Assembly: GCF_964355755.1 (NCBI RefSeq)
Contig: NC_092680.1
Span: 6,489,001 to 6,553,000, forward strand
Source: Antedon mediterranea
Taxonomy: Eukaryota; Echinodermata; Crinoidea; Comatulida; Antedonidae
Direction: 5' to 3'
Length of the DNA stretch: 64,000 nt
A program made the position numbers and the translations under genes. Shown here one piece after another: positions 45,825 to 59,542 of this stretch. Under the pieces are notes generated by a model. That model made no database searches. It was given only the letters and a program-made list of their open reading frames with translations, and had not been told where the DNA came from. Positions within the stretch are counted from its first letter, which is position 1, and each line of letters opens with the position of its first letter.

Positions 45825-47047
45825 TAGTATATCATCGGGCCGTTTAGTAGAATTTATTCTGTGCCTGTGTGATGTTTATGCATATATGGTCTATTTAAAG
45901 TTAAACTATATTTGTTACTTGACTTGATTAATGTCAATTAATGAATAGTTTAATTCCTTATGGTGTTGCTTAGGACGTTTTTTTTTAAAATTATTATAAA
46001 CACTAAATCTATCAAAATAATATTTTTTTCAAACATTACGATGTTCTACTCGAGCTGTTCAAACGGTTTTCAGGTATTAAAACCAATTATCGTAGAAGGA
46101 GATATGTAAATGCGAAGCATCCTCGACGTATTATTGTGTGCGGGTATTTTTCATGATGGACATTCATTAGACAGTGATACCACGATCGGAAAACACCCCT
46201 ATTTGGGGCAAATCGTTGAACTAAATTCGTTTTAATTGTCAATAATCAATTATCTAACTTAATTTAATTAGTAAACAGGGTTACATCAGGTAGTTAAATC
46301 ATCAGTACCGAAAGTACGAACCAACTTTATATACCATCGAGTAAACATTCTAGAAGTAACGCGTGATTTACTTAATGTTGCCTTTACCTAAATTTATATA
46401 TAGATTGCCAACATTCCGTTTTTAATACCGTACCATTGTCAAGAATATGAATAGAAACAAAAATCGAATTTGCATCAAATATAACTAAACAAAAACTGAA
46501 GGTGAATGCACAATACATTACTATAATAAACGTTTAGGCCTATACAATATAGAAAAAAAATTGAGTGAATTAGAATGTTCAATATGATGAATCTTATGAG
46601 TACCTACTAACTAAAGTATCATGCCTGGATTGTAAATTGTAAATTCACAAAATCGTTTATCGTCTGCTATTGATTAATGGATGCCGATACAAATACTAAT
46701 CATCTCAAACAATTTTAACATAATTTTATTTTCATTAAATCGAATTGAAAATGTAAGCAATCGATATCGGAGGACTTTATAGGCAGTTGTATTTTCTTAT
46801 AATATTTATGCATTTAAAGATTTTGCTTTAGACAAGAAAGATATGATTTTGATAGAGAACACTGGCCTAAACGTGATGAACTTTTTCCTTAATATTCAAC
46901 CTATTCAATCTTTTGCATAAATTTTTTATCCAATGGATCCGCTTATGAAAAAAAACACTGGAAGGGTTAATGGGGGGTTGTGATACCATGGACATATTCG
47001 TGTTACAGCGTGATGGTAAGATCAATCGACATGACACGCAGATAAAA
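45825..47047. other. No recognised gene or element
   Basis: AT-rich sequence between two GACC elements in opposite orientation. No frame with a family signature. Confidence 0.4.
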
Positions 47048-47170
47048 AACAAGTTCATATACATGGCTGCAGTCGCGTGCGCAAATTTGAGTTAGTGTTT
47101 ACCGACCGACCAACCAACCAACCGACCGAGATAGTGAGCTATAGAGTCGCGTTTTCACGTGACTAAAAAT
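47048..47170 (+). repeat. GACC-repeat interspersed element, variant
   Basis: ATGGCTGCAGTCGCGTGC, GTTAGTGTTTACCGACCGAC, (AACC)n, GAGATAGTGAGCTATAGAG, TCGCGTTTTCACGTGACTAAAA. The end is the same as in the copy at 9431-9541. Confidence 0.7.
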
Positions 47171-48240
47171 GTGACTTTGTACACGTGTATTGTATATATT
47201 CATCCAGAAATAATACAGTTTTACTCACTTTTGTCATTATGGCAAAAAATATCACAAACCAAAACTGATAGTTGTATAATGAAGTAAATAATAGAAACAC
47301 ACTTTTGTGTCCCAAAGTGTCAATTCTCTGAACATCCGAACATGAAACGCTCCGCAGTCCAGCGATAGTAATACATAATAATATTGTAATATTAGTAAAA
47401 ATGGAAAGCACAATCTGTTATTATATGGTATAACTATTCCCTCGAGGGTCATATAACTGCGAATGATTATAATATAACGATATCAATGTCGTTGTGCCGT
47501 TAATTATAATAAACCTTATTGCGAACTTGAAACATTTTTTCTTCTTCAATTTTATATACACATTATTACAAAAGGAATAGAATGATTCTATGTGGTTAGG
47601 TGCGCAATAAACTGTTATGAGCTAATAGTACTGACTTCCTGAAAGAACAGGAAATTATCTTTCTTTCCAGATCGTTTAATATCGTTCGCCATTTACTTCC
47701 TGAATAATACAAAAAATAAACGGTAAATGATGAAACATTGAAGAAATACAGGTATTTTTTTTAAAGAGAAGATCATTTAATGAGATATAATGATTATTGA
47801 TGGTTAATCATTTATATTATACTGAATTATTTTATTGAAGGTTTTGTCATTATTTTCGGTAATATTAAAACTGCGATCATAGTAGGCCTACAGGTGTAAT
47901 AGTAACAGTAAAAAGTAAAATGACTATAATATTTTTTCATGCGTGGTTTTGTTTCTTATGTTGGTAATACCAATGTAGTGCTGATTATAGGAAGCCCTTT
48001 TGAAACCGTGTTATTTGATGTAGAAATCGAGGAATCCATTAAAGAAACCCCAAAATATAAGGCATCACAGCAACATAAACATCCGCACTTTCTTTATATC
48101 TATCAAAAGAATGAAAGCTCATTAGAATGTATTCATTAAGTAAAAATTCATATTTTACATCAATGTAATGTATGTACCGTAACTCATGCTATTGTTTTCT
48201 CTCTCTTTTCTTGCAATAAGCTCACATTTGTTCATTTTAA
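47171..48240. other. No recognised gene
   Basis: AT-rich. A 66-codon plus frame (47939-48139) lacks family motifs. Confidence 0.4.
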
Positions 48241-48269
48241 CAGGGAAGAGTATAGTTTCACTCTTCTTC
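48241..48269. mobile_element. 29-bp hAT-like mini hairpin, decayed
   Basis: CAGGGAAGAGTATAGTTTCACTCTTCTTC, same family as 41182-41215. Flanks CATTTTAA (48233-48240) and CATTATTA (48270-48277) agree at 6 of 8 positions. Confidence 0.55.
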
Positions 48270-48276
48270 CATTATT

Positions 48277-48306
48277 AGGTGATCATTTAGAACAAAATGA
48301 TCACCT
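48277..48306. repeat. Perfect 12-bp-stem hairpin
   Basis: AGGTGATCATTT, loop AGAACA, AAATGATCACCT. It sits immediately beside the mini hairpin at 48241-48269 but has a different sequence. Confidence 0.85.
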
Positions 48307-49923
48307 ATTGTTATTGTATGAACTCTTTTTTATTTATTTCTTTCTGTACATACTTTGGGTGCTAATTATCTCAAAAAGTTAAGTATCAATAATCAAAACA
48401 ATATCACAATATCTTCAAAATAATTTAGTTTAATCCTAGTTTGCTTTTCAGCGTGATCACACATCCGTGACGTCATTTATACGCCATTTTGTGAAATCAC
48501 ATTATCAATCATATCTCCATAACTCTTTATCACATTATCAATAAAATTTACTATACATAAACTTCAGGTAAAGGGTAAAAATAGTAGCCAATCAAACGCA
48601 CGCGCACGTAAAATATGGAAGAATGCGTAAATTAATTGTACAAAAGTGCTAAAAATTTTAAAAAATAAGGCATTTTTAAAATTAAAATAACTCTTCAGAA
48701 GTTTCGTCAACCCCCAATTTTTTTAACTTATTCGGGAAGCCATTTAGTTGTTGTAGATATGAATTCATGTACACATTTGACGGAGAATCTGGTCCATAGA
48801 AAGTAAATTACATATAAATGAAATAAATAAAATAAACAAAATTACTAGACCGCATCTACGTTATTTAAGCCTGATTTTCGCTAACATATTAGTATGTGCT
48901 TGCTAAAAAATTATCATTATTATAAGTTGCCACCATTTTCATTATGATGACGTCATCACGCGTAAAAACTTGAATAACGTGGGTCGAGTAATTTTACCTT
49001 CAGCGTATGGCCAATTGAATTAATTATCTTTCGAAATTGTGATCTTCAAATTTATTTTGACAACGTCATCATACCAAAACATTAGAACATGGTGTGGTTC
49101 TTGTAATTTCACCTATGTTACACTGTATATAGATATACAGTACACTGTACTGTATAGAGTATATTCTATGACACATAATAGGCACCAATCAGCACCATAA
49201 GCATATATGCATCAAGTAATAGGATTGCATAAATATCGCATATATATAAATATAATAGTTTTTTTTTAATGGATTCCTCGACTTAAACATGAATTTGAAT
49301 TTCAGCACTGTATAAACTTTTCGAGTAAATATCAGCAGCAGCAACGGGTACTATTATATATTCGTTAAATACTACGACCATGTGTCTTCAGAGGAAGACA
49401 GCTACAATAACAGCAACAGTAACACAGAGTAGTTGAGTATAGCATAAAGCAATGTAATCTATGAATAAAGTCAGTTTACTCAATTCCCTGCCAAAACAAT
49501 TCCATCACCATTTTCCAAAGTTTAGTAAATAATTGAGGGCGCTATATGGCTCTGCGTTAGAACATCAATGTAATCAAACTTTCTCAGCTGACAGCTACTA
49601 ATAGGCGGTTAGGCATACTCCTATCTAGCTAGTTTGTCTCTTATTTCTTTGTAGAAAAGAGGTAAGTTTAAATGGGTTTGATATATGCAATATTATTATT
49701 ATTATGCATCAGTCTGTCGATTTGAACATAACTTCAATGGTAGCATAGTCAATAGAATCTTCTTGTGAGGCGCCTTCTTATTACGCGACCGAAATGATTG
49801 GATACGTACTAGGGGGCCTAGCTTAGCCTAGGCCTAGCTGAATACAGTGTACCGATCACTTCGGCCGCGGTTCTATTGAGAGCCGATCGGGCTTATTCCA
49901 AGACGATCGGGTAGCAGCGCGTG
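48307..49923. other. No recognised gene; AGGCCT cluster at the right
   Basis: AT-rich, with TGACGTCA-like strings near 48470 and 48950 and AGGCCT palindromes at about 49815-49835. No exon was recognised. Confidence 0.4.
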
Positions 49924-51444
49924 TGGGTCATTCTTCAGTAAGTGTCTAAAATCGTGTCCCGATACTTTGGTGGGATAGAGACTGAAAATTCATCATTAAA
50001 AAATAAAAATTCTTGACTTAAATCATAATCAACATTATTGTAAATATAATTAATTACATAAAACAAAGATAATAACATTGATATTGATAAAATCCTATGT
50101 CCCGATCGTACATCTTCAATTTTATGATCGCCGTATATATTTGATAACAGGACTTTTGTTATCGAAAATATTGTAAAAAGTTAGTTAATCATGATTTCAT
50201 GCGATTATATTCTTCGAAATACATCTCTACATACATTAAATCTCAAACTTTAAAGTTTTTGTTTGGAAAAAGCTTGTCCCGCAGTTTTGTGTCATTTCCG
50301 TCACATAATTTAAATGTGCCGTCTACAGTTTAATGAACGGCGGGGAAAGAAATTGACTGTGCGTTGTAAACATGCGAAGATATTGAAATAAAACTAGCCG
50401 CACATCATTTTCAATAAAAGAGGAAAAAGGCTAATAAAACGAGGTTTTAGAAAAATTACAGTTGCGTACCTTTATTGAATGTCATATCCGAACGGTATAG
50501 AACTCATTAAATAATTATAATTTCTGTTTTTTTTCAACTGGAAGTACAAGTTATTCATGGTATCTAGAAGTATGCAATCCGTCTCCGCTGTCAGACATGC
50601 CTACGATGTGATCCTAGGCTGTCCAATGCTAAATACATCATCTCCGTCACGGTCAGCTCCGTCACATTTCCCAATGTTTCGTTGTGACGGAGATGACGGC
50701 CTGTGACGGATATGACTTTTTGTTATTGCCAGGGCCTTTTTTTGTTGTACATTTTGTTTTGTATATCTTTATTATGTTATTACATTGTATATCTATGTGA
50801 CTCTGGTCAATAAACATAATCAAATCATATCTTAAAGTCATCTCCGTCACATGATTTTTAAAGTTCGTCATATCCGTCACGGTTTCATCTCCGTCACATG
50901 GATATTTTATCCTTTTAAATCCTAAAATATTTAAGTAATGAACGCAATTATGTGGTATATTGAAATATAAACATTATTCTTCTACTATGTCAATGGATAG
51001 TAATATTAGTTCAACAGAATTTTGTAAAACATCAGTGACAGTCATACTATTTTCTGAAAATTATTATTTTTTGGAATAGTAAATGGTTTTGAACGTATAA
51101 CATCATACTAATAAATGTTAAAACAATCATTTTTTGATGAATAGAGACAAAAATAATATATAGTATCAAAGAATTAATAATGGAAATAATTTTATAATTC
51201 CTAAACCGTTATTTTTTCTATCTTTGTATATTCCATAAAGGTGACGGAAATGACAGTAATATAGAACCATGTATTTATAAATACGAATAAAATACGAAAT
51301 ATATAATAAAGATTGCGCCAAACATACGCTTGCCATGTAATACATGTTCATTTATCTGAATAAACTTTTAAAATTTAAAAAATGCAAATTTTAAAATCGA
51401 TTTTTTATAAACCTGAAATTAGACACTTACTGAAGAATGACCCA
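49924..51444. mobile_element. 1.52-kb non-autonomous DNA transposon with 26-bp perfect TIRs
   Basis: TGGGTCATTCTTCAGTAAGT plus GTCTAA (49924-49949) is exactly mirrored at 51419-51444. CGTG lies directly outside both ends (49920-49923, 51445-51448), a possible 4-bp target duplication. No long frame exists inside, so it is non-autonomous or decayed. The interior holds about nine TCCGTCAC boxes in both orientations. I cannot assign a superfamily from these ends. Confidence 0.8.
50290..51255. repeat. Cluster of TCCGTCAC boxes in the transposon
   Basis: About nine boxes of the form ATNTCCGTCAC or its complement GTGACGGANATGA: near 50297, 50643, 50656, 50686, 50701, 50842, 50871, 50888 and 51241. 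The spacing is irregular, so this is a set of dispersed sites rather than a tandem array. Internal repeats of this kind often bind the transposase; that role is inferred. Confidence 0.75.
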
Positions 51445-52084
51445 CGTGGACGTTCGGGCTCAACATAATTAGACGATGGGGCCCAATCTAAAAATAAATA
51501 AAAGACGACCGGGTCCACGAAGTTAAGCCTGTTTTTTTTATTATCATTATTAGTAGTAACTCATCAGTAATTAGGCCTAGCCTAGTAACAATTGTTGGGC
51601 TTTTTGTGTACAATCATGGATGGAGATAAGAATAAGTATTCTTTACTCCATGGTACAATGTATCTCTGCCTCTTTTTAATCCATTTTGTTCTTTTGTTTT
51701 TTTAACATCTTCGTTTCCCAATGATGTTAAAACAATTTAATTTATTACTTATTTATGGTTAATCAATCAATATCAATTCAATACAATTATTATAAAACAA
51801 TTATCCAATATTTATTAAGGCTGAGGAAGGCTTATATAATATATATATAATCATGGGATATTTTTTTAAATTAAAATCGACAGAAGAAAAACCCGGACCG
51901 ATTTTGGCAGTGGCGGCCTGCTTTTGGCCACAACTTTAGAGTCAAAGCTAATCCGGCTGGACCGATTTTGGTCCCAGACCATATTTGTTGTGACATGTCC
52001 CGTAGTGTGCGATCAATCATTTGGTTAATTTGTACAACACAATACAGTATTACACTCGGTATGTGTGTGATAATAGTGTAATGA

Positions 52085-52250
52085 TTTTGGGGTAGAAGAA
52101 AAAGATGGAGGGAGAGTTAGGCAGGAGGAGAAGAGGAGAACGGACGTGAGAAAAACGGAGAGAGAGATTGGAGAAGGAAGGTAATGGAGGGTGAACTCGA
52201 GCTGCGTGATAAACAGGAGAGATAATAAGAAAAAGATGGCAGTTAAGCTG
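52085..52250. repeat. Polypurine stretch
   Basis: About 165 bp dominated by GAGGA, GAGAG and AAGAAAAAGATGG. It lies just before the minisatellite at 52291 and is capable of triplex-type structure. No protein reading is convincing. Confidence 0.7.
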
Positions 52251-52290
52251 TTGTGTCTACTGTTTAAGCTACAGTTGAGCCAGCGGCTAC

Positions 52291-52800
52291 GAATACTGTT
52301 GGAGATATAGCTTTAGCCGGAGGTTACACCTACTGGTTGTGTTAATGTTGGAGATATAGCTTTAGCTGGAGGTTACACCTACTGGTTGTGATACTGTTGG
52401 AGATATAGCTTTAGCCGGAGGTTACACCTACTGGTTGTGTTAATGTTAGAGATATAGCTTTAGCCGGAGGTTACACCTACTGGTAGTGATACTGTTGGAG
52501 ATATAGCTTTAGCCGGAGGTTACACCTACTGGTTGTGATACTGTTGGAGATATAGTAGAGCCGGAGGTTACGCCTACTGGTTGTGTTACTTTTTGAGATA
52601 CAGCAGAGCTGTAGGTTACACCTACTGGTTGTGTTACTGTTGGAGATATAGCTTTAGCCGGAGGTTACACCTACTGGTTGTGTTAATGTTGGAGATACAG
52701 CAGAGCTGTAGGTTACACCTACTGGTTGTGTTACTGTTTGAGATATAGCTTTAGCCGGAGGTTACGCCTACTGGTTGTGTTACTGTTTGAGATACAGTTA
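52291..52800. repeat. Minisatellite, about 49-bp unit, 10 copies
   Basis: Ten occurrences of GGTTACRCCTACTGG spaced by about 48-49 bp, each with GTTGGAGATATAGC before it. Variants replace GCTTTAGCCGGAGG by AGCAGAGCTGTAGG. The unit length is not a multiple of three, so it is not kept as a protein repeat. Confidence 0.93.
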
Positions 52801-52814
52801 GCCAGTGGTACACC

Positions 52815-53000
52815 CTCTGGTTGTGATACTGTGTTGGTGGATATGCAGTTGTTGTTGGTTACGCTGTTGTTGGTGGATACGCTGTTGCTTGTGGTTACGC
52901 AGTTGTTGGTGGATACGCCGTTGTTGGTTGTGATACTGCTTTGCTGGTGGTTACGCCGTTATTGGTGGTTACGCAGTTGCTGGTGGTTATGCCGCCCGAT
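52815..53000. repeat. Short-unit minisatellite GTTGTTGGTGGATACGC
   Basis: Repeats of about 15-18 bp (GGTGGTTACGCCGTT and similar) directly after the 49-bp array. One plus frame reads GYAVVGGYAVACGYAVV. The GGTTACGC core resembles GGTTACACC of the neighbouring array, so the two arrays may share an ancestor. Confidence 0.8.
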
Positions 53001-54665
53001 AGCTTGTGGTTGTGCAGAAACTGGTGATGCTGGTTAAAGATCCTAATTAATCATAATTCTAATTTTCTGCTGTAATCATTAATCTGGCGAAACAAAATGA
53101 AACGGAGACACCTCAAAATAAGTTTCTTGTATTTGTTTATTTTGGTAAGAGTGAGATTGGTTCAAGCCGCAGACTTCCCCAAAGGGAACGAACTTGAGAA
53201 GGACGAAATTTTGTTACAATAGTATGCCGAGAACTCACTTGGCTATTAGGCCCAACGGTTCATTCCAGTGAATGGTGGCCAGAGTGATCAGCTACCACCT
53301 AGTAGGGTAGGGAGGCAGGTAAGCAGATCCGACTACTAGAACTAGGTAGGCCTATGCTAGTCCTAGCTAGCTAAAGGCCTACCATTACCAGAACAGCATT
53401 ACAGAGCCGACATGCTAAACCTACACAAAAATTATCCTTCTATAGGCAATGTTGGATAAAGATGATGAATAAAAGACACAGGTTACGTCAGCCAATCAAT
53501 TGAATTAATGTGATTAGTATTCAGTATTTTTAAATTAAACAAACAAGCCAATTTGCACATGATTCAAAATGAACCAATCAAACTTCAAGGATATGTTTGA
53601 AATAAACGATTTTAACAGATCAAGAACAGAACATTTATATTGGAGGACAAGTAGGAATGCCATAATCTGTTGATCATAATTTGTGTTTTTTTTTATGTGA
53701 CCTCACTCATCCAGATGCATTTTGGGATTTATAATGTATTAAATATCTAGATGATATGATTACTACAGTACTGCCTCTATGCAATTATGTTCATTAAAGC
53801 TAGGAATAAATTGGAAAATAATTTTTTCTTCAATTATAGTAAATTATTTTGACAGAGGTATATCGACTTATAGAATTATCACCATCAACCTAAATCAAAT
53901 TTTGGCGTACTGAAATTTCCATTAGTGTTTTTCATTTACCATTTAATTATAATTACTAAGTTATAATAAGGTTTAATATCCTTTGAGGCCATATGGATTT
54001 GAGTCAATCAGTTCACTCTTGCAGCAGGAGTTTCTGGTGGAAGATAAGAGTTAAAAATTAATTTATAATATGTGTAATGAAAAAATAAAAAAATAAAACT
54101 CTAGTAGTATGATCTTTGCTATGACTTTACTTTTATGTTTTGGAAGGTGGACAAAACATGCTCAGTACACATCTAACACCCAGACCCTGTGATTTTCAAC
54201 CCTTTTTAAATTTTTTAAAGGGAAATCAGACATAAGTCGGAATTTTCAAAATTGAGATTTTCACAAATACTGAAACTACATAATCCAAGATTTTAAAATG
54301 CTGAAAAAAAATGTTTTGAGAAAAATGCTTTTAAAGAATAAGTAACAGGAAATAACAATACAAAAAAATAATCAGGCTGTTTTAAGTTTACAAGTTAATG
54401 CTACCAAAAATGTTTTCATTTATAGACTTTCCTTTCAATATAATTATAAATATAATATGATTTTACACGACGATAAAACTTTTGACATTTTCTATAACAA
54501 TATTTTCATGTTAAAAATTAAGGTAGTGCTATTTAACTGGTTTTATTGTTCTTGTTTTGATTTTCTGATCGTTAACATTGTAGATTTTATTGAGTAATTT
54601 TATATAACTATATATATTTTAATCTTTAATGTATTTATTTTTTTTTTGAATATTTATATTTGAAT
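53001..54665. other. No recognised gene
   Basis: A GC-richer block at about 53155-53345 (CCCCAAAGGGAACGAACTTG, then GGACGAAATTTTGTTACA) has the look of an LTR or element edge, but no partner repeat was found in the window. The rest is AT-rich. Confidence 0.35.
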
Positions 54666-54755
54666 CATCCTGTAATGGGCGATATCGCTGTTGGATGTAT
54701 GTGAAATAAAATAAATAAAAATAAAATAATAAAATAATAAAATAATAAAATATTC
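54666..54755 (+). mobile_element. Probable LINE 3' tail remnant
   Basis: TGTAATGGGCGATATCGCTG then GTGAAATAAAATAAATAAAA and an (AATAAA)n-like run. The layout fits the 3' end of a non-LTR element. Confidence 0.4.
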
Positions 54756-57700
54756 TAATATACAGTAATATATAATATATTCTATGCCATGTCTACCTAC
54801 TATTATGCAAAATTATTCTATGGAGAAATTTACTTTATCTGCTAATTGTCTTTTTAAGAATGGATTAGAGTAAAATGTAATACTCTTTAGTCTTATGTAA
54901 ATTTAAAAAAATTATAAAAACAAAACAGTTTTTAAATGGATAAAAGGAAGGAGAGAACCCAGCTTCCAAAATAATATTAAATTTCTTTTGATTTTATAAA
55001 CAAATCACCTTTGCTTTCTGTTTAAAAAAAATATATATTTTTTGTTCAAATGAGAGTTGAAGCACTCTCAGAAGTTGTATGTGCTACTATACAGAAATAA
55101 TAAGATTACTTAATATTTAGTTTTAATATCATTTCCTCTTGGCAAAAATAACTGATTTGATCAACTTTAACCATAAACATGCATTCTTTATGACCGAAAC
55201 AGTTAACTTGATTATTTAATTCTTTTCATTTGGAAAGATCAATTGAAAGCATGCAATAGCCATTTCCACGCTCGATCTAAATATTTACTGTAATTTAGTG
55301 TTTTAATGGGATAACATGCTTTAAATAAAATTTTTATTAAACATGTTTTAAGTAGAATGTGATTTGAAGTTCAATTGAAAAGTTTGTTTGCTTAGTGAGT
55401 CTTTCTCAAAATCATCTTGTGTCTGAAGTCCAGTATGTTAAACTTTTTGTATCGTTCAATGATGTCTCACTTTTCAATGGCAAAGCCTTTGAAATTTGTA
55501 TAAAAGTCAGAAACTTTCTAATGACTCCTGTATATCCGCCATATATCTGTCAAAATCCTGCTATGCTGTATATTTTTTTATTTGCCTATTCCAGTGTCTT
55601 TATTTTATTCTTTTTGCATTTTTAATTGCTTTTAATAGCAACATTGACTAAAGTGCAAATCTCCAATTATTTACATAGGTCATTTGTATCAAGTGAAAAT
55701 ACTCAACAAAGATTTGGCTATCGAAATTTATAAAAAAATACCCTCTGATGACTTGATGCCGTTACGTAGCAATTTAAGGGATGTCACACAGACCTAGCTA
55801 AAATGCATCTATTTCAACTTCAAGCGTAAAGTAACATTCAAACCCTTCATGTCAGTTATCACAAACATTCAGAATGGCCAAGTGGCATTCAGATTTGACA
55901 TTTTCTGTAAGTAATTACTGTAATTACTGTTTGGTTTGAAAAATTTGTTTTTTTTTCACATTCTGTAGACCAACAGCAATTGGAACTCAACTCAACTATA
56001 CCACAAACAATACAATTTCCCTTTCACATAGACTTTGGTCTTTGAAAACAAGTGTTTGCTTTGGCCAATAGTCAAGTGGTGAATTGAGAGGCTTGTCAAA
56101 AAAGATTTCAAAATATACAGGTACATGTGTATTAAAAAATAAAATACATTGTCCATAGAAGATAGAGGCAAATTAAGCTCAGGGAAAGAACCCTGTAACA
56201 ATCAAACAACTAGTTGAAATTGACTGTAAAGTATAATATAACAAAGAGTAACTTCTGTTTTTAAATCAAAAAATTGTACATTGTCACTTCTGACAATATC
56301 AACAATGCTCTGTTGATTTTATTTATTCAGTTTTAAATATTACTGAAAAAAACTATTCCAAGATTATATTTGCTATGGATAAGATTATGGTATTCCGAAA
56401 TTAAAAGATGAATGAAATATGAACATACTGTACTGTCACTGTTAAACTTTCTTTTAACAGATTACAAATATAATAAATAATTCTAAATTAAAAAAGGTTT
56501 ACTTTTAATATTTTAAATAATTATTTTAAAATAATAAAATACTATAAAGAAAATAGGAAATAAATAAAAAATTTAGGTATGAACATAATTGCTAATTGTT
56601 TCAAATTTTCCAAAACCTGCCAAGAAGATCAAGGTATGTTCTGAGGAGAAAACATTCCATTGTTTTAATAGGAAAAGGTTTAGAAACAGACAGTAGAGCA
56701 AAGGGTGGCCTGAATAAAGATCATACAGTATATGTGATGGTAGATGATGAAATGATAAGGACTGTATCTTGTTTTTTTTTTTATTAGGACTTCTAAAAAT
56801 GGGGTTGGTTGAGTGTCTCTCTCTCTTCTGCATTGTTGTCACGGTTGCAAGTTTTAGTGCTGGAATGTAAGTATAAAAGAACATTTTTATTCTTAACTTC
56901 AGAATTAATACATTTTTATATAGCTATATAGTGGAAAAGGTGTCTTAAAGAAATAAGATTATACAGTAATTGTAAGTAATAGAAAATGTTCTACATTGCT
57001 ATCAATTCTGAGTAGGATCAGTGAAATTCAATTAATAATCAGTTAAAAATTAGTAATAAAAGCCATCTTAAAGAAAGAGACAGTGGGATTGTCAGCCTCT
57101 TGGCAATTTACTGGCAATTGATTTATTTGTCTCTAAGTTTTTTCAATTCCATTTCTTCTTAAAAAGATGACGACTATCAATATTATAATTTTAATAACCT
57201 GTATTTAATTTTTTTTCTGATTCTATTTTTATCAAAGATAAATGAATATTATAAAAACAAACTTGAAAACCTTAATATATTTTGTTTTTTTTAAATGTTT
57301 TAACGATAACTATTATATTTATGACATTTTTTTTATCGTATGACACCTTAAATATAAATTTTAAAATGATAAGAGAAGATGATAAATTGGAAATAGAAAC
57401 AACATAAAGAAAAGAAACATAAACATAACAATTTGTTTTCAAAGAAATATTTATATTGAATTGTTAATAATAATTGAAATGGATTAATGGTGAGATAAGA
57501 TCTAACAAGACAAAAAAAAATCTAAACATAACTTCAAACTTATCAATGTTTTCATCCGTAAAAAGACAGACGTGCAATTTACATGCAAGGTAGGTAAAAT
57601 ATGATTATAGTTTAATAGGAAATTTCTAGTGCGTTTCATAGGTCATCTCCATTCTCTTGGGCCTGAGGTAATAAAACAATTATCTTTTTTTATTAATCTT

Positions 57701-59542
57701 TTATCGTTTCTCATTATTATTGTCACCTTCTAGATGTGTGAATTTGATGAATTTTAATGAAAGTTCAAAAGCAAGAAAAGTCTTAGGTAATTGCATTTCT
57801 CAGTTTTCCACAGTTGTGGTTGTGATTCATATATTTAACTTAAACCACTTTATCACTAAATTGTGATTTAATAAAGTAATAAGATTATTGTGGAATTTTG
57901 TTTTCAGAGAACTGTAAAGAAGTATCTTAACAGAAATAGTGGAAAGAAAGAATTACAAGAAAGTCTGTTGTGTTATATTCATAATTATAATTTTTAACTT
58001 CTTTCTTCTATTAATATTAACAAAACTATCAAATAAAATTACTTTTTTTAGCAGTATACATTTAATGAACCCTTTTTGAAGATACAGCAAAGTGATATTT
58101 TGAATATTTCATTTATTAAAAGCTTACTTAATTAATTGACATTAAATTATGTCTAAACACTCTGGTGTCTTTAAAACAGGTTCCAAGAAATGGCGGCTGC
58201 CTTGTATTGTTATAATGCATACCTTGTCAGGTACATTGTAAACAAGAAACATTTCTTACAAAAAACGTTGCTCGCTTATTGAAAAATATTTTTTATATCA
58301 AATGTTTTTGAATGTGTCATCATTTTATTGTCACATAATAGTTATTTTACCTGAAAAAAATGTAATTTAAAGCAACAAATACTTAAATTGTCTGTCAGAC
58401 AATGGTTTTTGGGTTTCTTTTCTCTTTTTATATGTGAATAAATATTATTTTTTTGTTACAGAAGTGAATACTCAATTTCTGTCACTTTAGTTAATTTTAT
58501 TGCAAGGTCAAGTTTGGGGGTCACTTCATCACCCTAGATATTTCAAGTGTGAAGTATCCTATTACAAACACAAACTTTAATGGACAGTTTCGATAATAAT
58601 TCAATGAATATCTGACAGTGAATATACCAGAAATGTTTGGGATTTGTAATTTTATTAATTTTTTTTATGACGTATGTCCTAATTAGACTCTTTTTCCAGA
58701 CGTTTTTTGGGTCTACTGTAGCAGCTGGAATCAATAAATTATAGTGGAGTTTCCATTTTTGCAAAACTGTCATCCTTAGAACTATAACTGCTGCTTGCTT
58801 TAGCTTCTGATTGAGTAGTCCTAATGGGACGTAGCGGGCTAGAGCAGCAGCGTGAAAATCAGTAATTTCTTTCTGACATGAATGTGAAAGGGATAAAGGT
58901 AAACTTTTTTTTATTTAAGGTTAGCTAATATTTCTCTAGGACTGTATGCATTTGTCATGTCAAGGCAAGTGGCATGACATTTTTTATTTTGTAGTTGTTT
59001 GATAGTTGAGGTAATACTGTTCAAAGAAGCTACAGTTGGTTTAGCTTCAGTTTCTTATACACACTAAAAGATGGTAACATTGCATAACTTATTAACCTCT
59101 ATTATTTATTTACTAAAGGGAAAATAATATTTATGGAAAGTTATGTTTTAATAGTAGGAGTATACTGTACCTATAACTATTTACTGTTTTAGTGTATATT
59201 GACCATTTTGAATTTTTAAAATCCCAAACAATCTCTTTCTCACAAATTCCATAACTTTGGCAACCATCTTTCTGTTTACATCTTCCTAATGACGATGCAC
59301 CAGCTTGTTGTATGCTTTGTAAGTATGTTTTTCTCTTCTGTTTTCAATTCCTCTGTCCTACAGTACTATCTTCCAAGTGAGAAACAAGCTCCTCAATCCT
59401 CTAGTCATAAGGAAATGCCAGTTGCTAATTTCATTCTGACAACATAACCAATCAAACTTGCAGGGTGTGATGGCAATGTCAAACTCCTTTTTGTGCAACT
59501 CCATGTTGTTAAGACTTTACAACAACAAGCATAGTAAAAAAA
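54756..59542. other. Long stretch with no recognised gene
   Basis: About 4.8 kb of AT-rich DNA. Frames at 55395-55625, 56573-56884 and 58543-58773 show no family motif. A diverged MITE piece at 58340-58460 is listed separately. Confidence 0.45.
58340..58460. mobile_element. Diverged copy of the 9037-9384 MITE interior
   Basis: TTACCTGAAAAAAATGTAAT, TTTAAAGCAACAAATA, and GTCAGACAATGGTTTTTGG correspond in order to blocks at about 9155-9230. The terminal repeats are not recognisable. Confidence 0.55.

Noticed and set aside
52726-53037. 103-codon frame over the minisatellites
   Set aside because: Leu/Val/Trp repeats arise from the short tandem unit; the array unit of 49 bp is out of phase with codons.
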